A stretch of DNA of 64,000 bases, taken from NCBI RefSeq assembly GCF_008086205.1, contig NZ_VSKK01000002.1, forward strand, positions 414,086-478,085, written 5' to 3'. Both the position numbers and the translations under genes were made by a program. Under the pieces are notes generated by a model that was given only the letters and a program-made list of their open reading frames with translations, had not been told where the DNA came from and searched no databases. Source of the DNA: Bizionia myxarmorum. Its GTDB lineage: Bacteria > Bacteroidota > Bacteroidia > Flavobacteriales > Flavobacteriaceae. Below are positions 1 through 6,770 of this stretch, in pieces; position 1 is the stretch's first letter, and the number at the start of each line of letters is the position of its first letter.

Positions 1-215
1 AGCTGTAATTTTTATCAGCATTAGGCCATGGATTGCTAATGGTTAAAATTTTATAGGTGTCGTATTCTTCAATACTAAATCCTGTAGCGTAATCTATTTT
101 TAATGATGTTTTACTAGTTTCAGGTAAAGTAATTTCCTGTTCCTTTTTTTCCTGACAGTTCCAGAAAAATAGACTTAATAAAAGTGTAGTAAAAATTATT
201 TTTTTGTGTAACATT
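1..215 (-). CDS. BtuF-like ABC transporter substrate-binding lipoprotein (N-terminal part, cut by window edge)
   Basis: Only the first 71 codons are inside the window. They encode a lipoprotein signal (hydrophobic stretch ending F-F-W-N-C), a charged linker (QEKKEQE) and the start of a domain containing YATGFSIEEYDTYK and NPWPNADKNY. This opening is characteristic of flavobacterial periplasmic binding proteins for cobalamin or iron complexes. The residues after the cysteine do not match the S-D-D surface-export signal, which fits a periplasmic protein held in the inner or outer membrane. It diverges from a cobalamin riboswitch and B12 receptor gene, so B12 is the likely ligand. A second in-frame ATG lies three codons upstream (224-222). 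The ligand is inferred from context; the family call is moderately firm. Confidence 0.72.
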
Positions 216-497
216 GGTAACATTTATACGATTAAAAATCACGTAAATTTATGTAAAATATTTAACTATGCGCGACGGATCAAATGTAACATTATATATA
301 GTAGCTGGAATTATTATCTTTCATTTTTTGGCAGGATTTATTTATCTGCTCTACAAAATGACCAAGAAAAAATAAGCTTCATGATGCTTATCTGAAAAGA
401 ATAACTACTTTTGCAAAGAATTTGGTTTGATGATAAATCAATAGCTTTTTTGGGTAGTTATTTTTTTGTTCACTACTTGAAAATCTTAAGATTTCAT
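216..497. other. Intergenic region between divergent B12 genes
   Basis: No convincing gene is seen; a 63-codon open frame here has no recognisable features. The region should hold the promoters of both divergent transcripts. A Bacteroidota -7 element (TACTTTTG, 406-413) faces right. An inverted repeat pairs ATAACTAC (401-408) with GTAGTTAT (454-461) and is followed by a run of T residues; whether it forms a structure is unknown. Confidence 0.5.
406..413 (+). promoter_or_regulatory. Candidate -7 promoter element for the B12 uptake operon
   Basis: TACTTTTG matches the Bacteroidota -7 consensus TAnnTTTG. No clear TTG lies 19-21 bases upstream, so the -33 element is weak or absent. Transcription starting near 420 would give a leader of about 290 nt containing the complete riboswitch. 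Confidence 0.4.
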
Positions 498-672
498 CAA
501 TTAAAAGGGAATCTGGTTAAAATCCAGAACTGTTCCCGCAACTGTATGTTTATACTCAATTTTTTGAGTACCTCTTTTTAGAGATGTTATTACTTCAATT
601 AACCACTGGTTTCAATACTGGGAAGGTTTAATAACATGAAACGAGTCAGGAGACCTGCCAACTTCGTAACCT
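498..672 (+). promoter_or_regulatory. Cobalamin riboswitch
   Basis: Conserved core segments are present in the right order. AAAGGGAATCTGG and AATCCAGAACTG are followed by the nearly invariant TTCCCGCAACTGT (532-544), and the B12 box GTCAGGAGACCTGCC ends near 659. The variable central part holds a stem pairing ACTCAA with TTGAGT (553-570). The element sits about 40 nt upstream of the TonB receptor start. In known cases cobalamin binding to this RNA class lowers expression of the downstream transport genes. Outer boundaries are approximate. Confidence 0.95.
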
Positions 673-710
673 TATAAATTAAAGGCTTTCGGGTAAAAGG
701 CTTACTGATT

Positions 711-2540
711 ATGATTCGTTATTTGTTAATATTGCTGTTTTTTTACTGTGGTGCACTTTATGCCCAGGTCACTCCGGTTACGGAATTGAGCGAAGTTAAT
801 TTAAAATACATCAAATTAAAAGATTCCGTTTATACGACTACGCAAACCGTTTTAAGTGACAGTGTATTAAAGCGAAACCAATCATCATTAACGAGTCTTT
901 TAAATTATAATACTACCATTTATTTGAAAGAGAATGGTTTAGGTATGGTGTCTTCGCCTAGTTTTAGAGGTACAACGGCTCAACAAACAGCTGTTTTATG
1001 GAACGGTATTAATATAAATTCTCAGACTACAGGTCAAACGGATTTTAATACGATTAACACCCGAGGTTTTGATCAGGTTGTTGTTAAATCTGGCGGCGGT
1101 GGCGTTATAGATGGCAGCAATGCTATTGGCGGAAGCATTTATTTGGAAAATATACTGGATTATAATTTAGGATTTGAAAATGATTTATTTTTGAAATACG
1201 GCAGTTATAAGACTTATGGAATTGATTATAAAACAAGCTATTCTACAAAACAAGCGAGTTTTTCATTAGGTATTTCGCGTCAAGGTTCTGAAAATGATTA
1301 CGAATATTTAGGCACCGATCGAATCAATAAAAATGGACAATTCAACAATACCAACATTAGTTCTAGTTTTGGTTTTAAATTAAATAAGCGAAATATTATT
1401 AATTTTTATGCCAATATATATGAGGGTAAACGTAATTTTTCACTTCCTACCCCAAATGCTTTAGAAACAAAGTATAACGATTTTAACACACGAAGCATGC
1501 TGGAATGGGTTTCTAAATCCAGGAATTTAACCTCCAATACCAAAGTTGCATATATCACCGAAAACTATAAATACTACCCCAACATTGCTAGAGATTTCTA
1601 CACTTATGGTGATGTAGGAAGTCTGTTTTTGAAATATAATTTGGATTATGAATTGGGCCGAATACTTTTAACTGGTGGGTTAAATTATAATCAAAATAAT
1701 GGCGAAGGTTCTGATTTAGCTCATGAAATTCGTCATTTGGGATCGGCTGTTTTAGGACTAAAACATAAAGTGAATCAACGTTTTCTATACGAGATTAGCT
1801 TGCGTCAAGAATTTAACAGCACCTACGAAAGTCCTTTCTTATACGCGGCGGGTATTCAAGCTGTAATAACCAGTTTTTACACTCTGAAATTGAATACGTC
1901 AAAAAACTTCCGAATTCCTACTTACAACGATTTGTATTGGGAAGGGTTGGGAAATGCAGATTTGAAACCTGAATTATCTTATCAAGGTGAAATGAGCCAT
2001 GTTTTGCATATTCCCAACGCTTCTTTAACCATAAACGGCTACTATAATAAAGTTCAAGACTTATTATTATGGACACCCGATGTAAATGGTATTTGGAGAC
2101 CAAAAAATGCTGAAAACGTTAAAATATATGGTGTTGAAGGCTTATTGACTGCTAAAAAAAGTATTGCAGCACACAGTTTTAATGTTTCAGCAACGTATGC
2201 CTATACGGTTTCAACGAACGAAAAAACCAATAAACAACTCATTTATGTGCCCTATCATAAATTAACGACGGCGGTTGGTTACGGTTATAAAAAACTGTCA
2301 GCATACTATCAATATATCAATAACGGCGAAGTTTATACCACAACAGACAATGCAACAGAGCATATTCTGAATAGTTATATGGTAGCCAATTTTGGTCTAG
2401 AATATAATTTAGGAAAAAAAACGAACACGTATGTACTGGGTGCTCAAATTTTGAATTTATGGAACGAGTCCTATGAAAGTGTATTAAACAGACCCATGCC
2501 GGGCCGAAACTTTAATGTGTATTTGAATTTTAATATATAA
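711..2540 (+). CDS. BtuB-like TonB-dependent outer membrane cobalamin receptor
   Basis: The 609-residue protein has a signal peptide (1-19, ending LYAQ). A plug domain spans about residues 45-150, with the typical motifs SFRGTTAQQTAVLWNG and IGGSIYLEN. A C-terminal 22-strand-type barrel rich in alternating aromatic and polar residues ends in NVYLNFNI. It lacks the N-terminal carboxypeptidase-like domain of SusC-type receptors and matches the length of BtuB-type receptors. It is the first gene after the cobalamin riboswitch and is followed after 5 bases by a BtuG-like gene. It should import B12 across the outer membrane using TonB energy. The receptor family is clear; B12 as substrate follows from the riboswitch and neighbours. 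Confidence 0.9.
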   Translation: MIRYLLILLFFYCGALYAQVTPVTELSEVNLKYIKLKDSVYTTTQTVLSDSVLKRNQSSLTSLLNYNTTIYLKENGLGMVSSPSFRGTTAQQTAVLWNGININSQTTGQTDFNTINTRGFDQVVVKSGGGGVIDGSNAIGGSIYLENILDYNLGFENDLFLKYGSYKTYGIDYKTSYSTKQASFSLGISRQGSENDYEYLGTDRINKNGQFNNTNISSSFGFKLNKRNIINFYANIYEGKRNFSLPTPNALETKYNDFNTRSMLEWVSKSRNLTSNTKVAYITENYKYYPNIARDFYTYGDVGSLFLKYNLDYELGRILLTGGLNYNQNNGEGSDLAHEIRHLGSAVLGLKHKVNQRFLYEISLRQEFNSTYESPFLYAAGIQAVITSFYTLKLNTSKNFRIPTYNDLYWEGLGNADLKPELSYQGEMSHVLHIPNASLTINGYYNKVQDLLLWTPDVNGIWRPKNAENVKIYGVEGLLTAKKSIAAHSFNVSATYAYTVSTNEKTNKQLIYVPYHKLTTAVGYGYKKLSAYYQYINNGEVYTTTDNATEHILNSYMVANFGLEYNLGKKTNTYVLGAQILNLWNESYESVLNRPMPGRNFNVYLNFNI

Positions 2541-2545
2541 TAATT

Positions 2546-3625
2546 ATGAGGAAAACCTTAAAAAGCGTAGCCATGTTGGCTATCATTTTGCTTTTGCAAA
2601 ATTGTACGAGTGATGATCGTGACATTATTATTGAAACACCGCCGCCGTCTGGTGATTATGCCAACGGAATTTTTGTTTTAAACGAAGGTGGTTATACCTA
2701 TTCCAATGCTTCGGTGTCTTTTATAGATAATTCGGGACAGGTTTATAACAATATTTTTTATGCCGTTAACGGTAGAGGACTGGGGGATGTGGCACAAAGC
2801 ATGGCTTTTCATAGAGATAAAGCCTATGTTTTAGTTAATAATTCTAATACTATAGAAGTGGTAAACCGCTATACATTTGAATCTATTTCCACGATAGAGC
2901 AAGATATTCTTAATCCGCGATTTATGACCTTCGATGGAGATAAAGGATATATCACGAATTGGGGTGATCCTGCCGACACCACGGATGATTATGTTGCCAT
3001 TTTAAATACCGAAACAAATATAGTTATCAATACAATTTCAGTTTCAGAAGGACCAGAAGAAATATTAAACAACAATGGAACCTTATATGTAGCGCATAAA
3101 GGGGGGTGGGGCTATGGAAATACAATATCTGTTTTAAATGCTTCTTCGGAAACAGTAATATCCAATATACAGGTTTCTGATGTGCCCGGAAATATGATGA
3201 TATACAATAATGATTTATATGTGCTTTGCGCTGGGAAAGGTGATTATACCGGTGATGAAACAGTAGCGGGAGTTCACAAAATAAATCTTGCAACTAACCA
3301 CGTTACGGATCAAATTATCTTTGCAGATGGTGTGCATCCAGGGTATTTTCAAATTGATAATAATTCACTGTTATTCACTTTAAACAGAGATGTTTTTAAA
3401 GTGAATTTAAACGATTTCACATTACCTGAAGCACCATTTTTCAGTACCAATGCACAGAATGTTGGCGTTCTGTATGGTTTTAAAATCAGCAATGGAAATA
3501 TTTATGTAGCAGATGCTAAAGACTATGTTTCTAATGGTACCGTATTAGTTTACGACTTACAAGGCCAATTTCAAGAAAATTATAATGTAAAACTTATTCC
3601 TAACGGATTTTATAGTAACAATTAA
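2546..3625 (+). CDS. BtuG-like surface lipoprotein, DUF5074/YncE-type beta-propeller
   Basis: The 359-residue product has a lipobox with acceptor Cys20 (LLLQNC). It is followed by TSDD, matching the flavobacterial lipoprotein surface-export signal, so it should sit on the cell surface. The rest is a propeller of YncE/DUF5074 type with repeated blade motifs such as GIFVLNEGG, GYITNWGDP and NVGVLYGF. In gut Bacteroides the related BtuG caps BtuB and binds cobalamin very tightly. Here the gene starts 5 bases after the receptor stop and lies under the same riboswitch, so the same role is likely. The binding function is inferred from family and position. Confidence 0.85.
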   Translation: MRKTLKSVAMLAIILLLQNCTSDDRDIIIETPPPSGDYANGIFVLNEGGYTYSNASVSFIDNSGQVYNNIFYAVNGRGLGDVAQSMAFHRDKAYVLVNNSNTIEVVNRYTFESISTIEQDILNPRFMTFDGDKGYITNWGDPADTTDDYVAILNTETNIVINTISVSEGPEEILNNNGTLYVAHKGGWGYGNTISVLNASSETVISNIQVSDVPGNMMIYNNDLYVLCAGKGDYTGDETVAGVHKINLATNHVTDQIIFADGVHPGYFQIDNNSLLFTLNRDVFKVNLNDFTLPEAPFFSTNAQNVGVLYGFKISNGNIYVADAKDYVSNGTVLVYDLQGQFQENYNVKLIPNGFYSNN

Positions 3626-3646
3626 TTAAATTAAAACGCAACAACA

Positions 3647-5620
3647 ATGAAAAAAAATTATCTATTCTTATTACCTTTTATCTTTAGCTTATTAGCTTTA
3701 TCTGGCTTTGCACAAGCCGATTATAATAATGGGGTTTTTATTTTAAATGAAGGTGGTTATGGAAGTAATAACGCTTCAGTTTCTTTTTTAAACATTACAG
3801 GGACTTTAACAAATAACATTTTTACAACTGGAAACCCTGGAATGGATTTAGGTGAGGTAGCGCAAGGAATGGGGTTTTATGGCGAAAATGCTTATATAAT
3901 TTCAAATGGTACGAGTGAAATTAATGTGGTTAAGCGTTCAACTTTTACGCATATTTCAACTGTAACCACGGATATCAATAATCCGCGCTATATAGAATTT
4001 GATAACGGTTTAGGCTACATCACTAATTGGGGAGATCCAACAGATCCAAACGCCTCTTATGTGGCCGTTTTAGATTTAGCTACCCATACGGTAACAACTA
4101 CAATTCCTGTTGTTGAAGGACCTGAAAAAATAATCAAAAAGAATAACCAGTTATTTGTGGCGCACAAAGATGGTTATGGTCAAGGAAATTCAATTTCGGT
4201 TATTAGTTTAAGTGATTACAGTGTTTCACAAATAACAGTTGCTGATGTTCCAAATTCAATAGTAGCTGATGCTGATTATTTGTATGTGCTTTGTGGTGGA
4301 AAACCCTCTTGGACAGGAGACGAAACGTTGGCGAAATTATACAGAATAGCTTTAAATGATTTTTCTGTAATGGACGTTTATGATTTTGCAATTGGTAATC
4401 ATCCCGATTTTTTACAAGTTGAAAATGGCGAAGCTTATTATGTTCTAAATAATAATATTTACAATTTTGATTTTTCAGCGAGTCTACCGACTACAGCATT
4501 TATCAATACAGCTGCACAAAATGTCCAAATACCTTACGGATTTTCATTGATAGACAACATCTTCTATCTAACGGATGCTGTAGACTATGCAAGTGATGGC
4601 CAACTGGTTACTTATAATATTTCAGGTACTTTTGAAAACAGTTATACAACTGGAGTGCTTCCAAATGGTATTTATAAATATAGGATGCCGCTTGGTGTTT
4701 ATCCGCCTTCCGTAGGAGAAACGGGAACAACTGCTTTGGCTAACACGGATCCACTATTTATTGATTGGGCAGCCGGGGCTTCAGTAACACGCGGATTAAT
4801 TAATATTACAGATCCGTCTGCTACTTATGACGGAAGCAGTTATGCCACAGCAGGAACAGAATCTAATGTTATAGGAGCGGCCAACAATGCAATTGTGAGT
4901 TTAGGTGATCGCGGCGAGGCTATTTTAACATTTGCTACGCCAATTACGGATGGGTCTGGATTTGATTTTGCAGTTTTTGAAAATGGATTTAGTAACACTT
5001 TTTTGGAATTGGCTTTTGTTGAAGTGAGTTCAGATGGTATTAATTACGTTAGATTCCCTAATCACAGTCAAACGCAAACAGACACGCAAGTAGGCGGGTT
5101 TGGCGCTGTTGATGCCACATACATTAACAATTTAGCTGGAAAATACCGTGCTACTTATGGAACACCATTTGATATTAACGATATAGCTGATAATCCGTTA
5201 TTGAATAAAAGCAGAATTACGCACGTTAAAATTATTGATGTGGTTGGAATTATTGATCCTGCTTTTGCATCTTATGATTCCTACGGAAACATGATAAACG
5301 ATCCATTTCCCACCCCTTTTCATACAGGTGGTTTTGATTTAGATGCTGTTGGTGTCATTAATCAAGCCAGTTTAAGTGTTACGGATAACACGTTTTCAGA
5401 ATTAAAATTATATCCAAATCCAGCTTCAGATTTCTTTACCGTAAAGAGCACCAATCATGTTATGGATATTAGTATTTATGATATAACTGGAAAGTTGATT
5501 GAGCAACTAGTTAAAACAACTGGAAAAGATATTAATATTTCCAATTTAAAACAGGGCGTATATATAGTAAAAGTAACAGCGCAAAATAAAAATGGTTTAT
5601 TTAGATTGATAAAGCAGTAA
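3647..5620 (+). CDS. T9SS-exported BtuG-like beta-propeller fused to a second surface domain
   Basis: The 657-residue protein has four parts. A Sec signal peptide (1-24) lacks a lipobox. A propeller (about 25-345) is clearly paralogous to the preceding gene, sharing FILNEGG, NASVSF, GYITNWGDP, EGPEKI and YGFSL. A second domain (about 350-575) has FDFAVFENGF, VEVSSDGINYVRFP and GGFDLDAVG. A T9SS type A sorting domain (about 580-657) begins YPNPASDFF. It lies 21 bases after the lipoprotein gene and is the last gene before a strong terminator. It probably binds B12 outside the cell, attached through T9SS or released. The second domain occurs in other Bacteroidota surface proteins; a role like BtuH is possible but unproven. 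Confidence 0.8.
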   Translation: MKKNYLFLLPFIFSLLALSGFAQADYNNGVFILNEGGYGSNNASVSFLNITGTLTNNIFTTGNPGMDLGEVAQGMGFYGENAYIISNGTSEINVVKRSTFTHISTVTTDINNPRYIEFDNGLGYITNWGDPTDPNASYVAVLDLATHTVTTTIPVVEGPEKIIKKNNQLFVAHKDGYGQGNSISVISLSDYSVSQITVADVPNSIVADADYLYVLCGGKPSWTGDETLAKLYRIALNDFSVMDVYDFAIGNHPDFLQVENGEAYYVLNNNIYNFDFSASLPTTAFINTAAQNVQIPYGFSLIDNIFYLTDAVDYASDGQLVTYNISGTFENSYTTGVLPNGIYKYRMPLGVYPPSVGETGTTALANTDPLFIDWAAGASVTRGLINITDPSATYDGSSYATAGTESNVIGAANNAIVSLGDRGEAILTFATPITDGSGFDFAVFENGFSNTFLELAFVEVSSDGINYVRFPNHSQTQTDTQVGGFGAVDATYINNLAGKYRATYGTPFDINDIADNPLLNKSRITHVKIIDVVGIIDPAFASYDSYGNMINDPFPTPFHTGGFDLDAVGVINQASLSVTDNTFSELKLYPNPASDFFTVKSTNHVMDISIYDITGKLIEQLVKTTGKDINISNLKQGVYIVKVTAQNKNGLFRLIKQ

Positions 5621-5645
5621 AATAAGTAGATAAAATTTACTTAAA

Positions 5646-5687
5646 AGCCACTTTATAAATTCGATATTTATAAAGTGGTTTTTTTTA
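5646..5687 (+). terminator. Rho-independent terminator of the B12 operon
   Basis: A 13-bp perfect stem, CCACTTTATAAAT (5648-5660) with its complement (5666-5678), has a 5-nt loop and eight T residues after it. It lies between convergent genes. The reverse direction has only a four-T run, so it mainly serves the plus strand. Confidence 0.85.
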
Positions 5688-6389
5688 TTAATTAGGAATT
5701 AAATTGCAAAACCAAAAACCCGACACATCAGATGCAGCATTAGGTTTTGGATATTCGCGATAGATTTTTTCTCCCACATTGAAAGTAATGGGAGTTTTAA
5801 AAATAGGACCATCAAAACAGAAGGTGTGGAATTCGCAGTTTTCGCCACAGGGATCAACGCCTTTTGGTAAATTAGCTAGCAATTCTTCATCAATAATTTT
5901 GCCCACAAAATCTTCTGTGAAATATCTTGAGTCTGCGCATTCAATGATTGCCTTAAAGCCTAAATCAAGAAACTCTTGCATCAGCTCTTTCATGTTTCTT
6001 TTCCAAAGCGGAAATACAGCTGTAATATGATGTTTTCCTAATTGCTTTTCGCGGTAGTCTCTCAAATCTTCCAATAAAATATCACCAAATGTAGCATGTG
6101 TAAAACCGTCTTCTTTGAGTTTTGATGTGGCAGCATTCATAATTTCATTATAATCATCCATAATAGGCTGCTCTGGTAAATTTATAGTTGCAAAAGAAAT
6201 GGCAATGGAATGGGCTTGTTTTTCTATAAAAGTTATTGGTAAACCATGCATAGTAACCCGATTATAACTTGAATTTATAGTTGTTACCAGTTTTTCTACC
6301 TGATAACTTTTGTCTTGTAGTAAATAATAGAGTGCCAAAGCGGCGTCTTTACCGGTGCTCCAGTTTAAATATGTTTTGTAAGTTTTCAT
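5688..6389 (-). CDS. DUF71/COG2102 ATP-pyrophosphatase, probable B12-salvage subgroup
   Basis: The 233-residue protein starts with an ATP-pyrophosphatase P-loop-like motif STGKDA (11-16), the form of SGGKDS used in this family. The C-terminal family motif is GENCEFHTFCFDGPIF. The family includes the diphthine-ammonia ligases of archaea and eukaryotes. Bacteria lack diphthamide, and one bacterial branch has been proposed to act in B12 salvage on the basis of gene neighbourhoods. This copy is convergent with and adjacent to a riboswitch-controlled B12 uptake operon, which supports that branch. The expected chemistry is ATP-dependent adenylation and amidation of a corrinoid precursor, but the substrate is not known. 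Confidence 0.8.
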   Translation of the reverse strand: MKTYKTYLNWSTGKDAALALYYLLQDKSYQVEKLVTTINSSYNRVTMHGLPITFIEKQAHSIAISFATINLPEQPIMDDYNEIMNAATSKLKEDGFTHATFGDILLEDLRDYREKQLGKHHITAVFPLWKRNMKELMQEFLDLGFKAIIECADSRYFTEDFVGKIIDEELLANLPKGVDPCGENCEFHTFCFDGPIFKTPITFNVGEKIYREYPKPNAASDVSGFWFCNLIPN

Positions 6390-6770
6390 TAAATGTTTAA
6401 ACCTTAAAGATAAATTTTCGCTTTGTTTATGCTGCCATATTTGTAAAACTTTGCAATATTAAATATGATGAAACGGTTCATTTTTCGAGTTTCTTAAGAC
6501 TGCATATTTTTAGTCTTATCAATTTGAAATCTAAAAAGTGATATTATAAATCACCATCTTTTTTACTGATAATTAAAAGGATTAATAAAAATTAAAGATT
6601 AAGCCTGCGCATACGTTAAGAATTTAAGAAATAATTAAATAAAGACTTAAATTTTAACGTTATTTTAACGATTTTATTTGCTGTTCATCGATTACAATCT
6701 CATCTATATGGTATTAACTTTTTAATTGTAATATATTGAGACACTATTAACTTTAAAACCAATTTAAAAA
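6390..6770. other. Intergenic region upstream of a T9SS protein gene
   Basis: These 381 bases separate divergent genes and are very AT-rich. I see no credible open frame, tRNA or structured RNA. The leader and promoter of the gene starting at 6771 must lie here, but no clean -33/-7 pair stands out. Confidence 0.5.

Noticed and set aside
204..395. 63-codon open frame upstream of the riboswitch
   Set aside because: It overlaps the start of the BtuF-like gene, has no recognisable features, and lies in promoter sequence.
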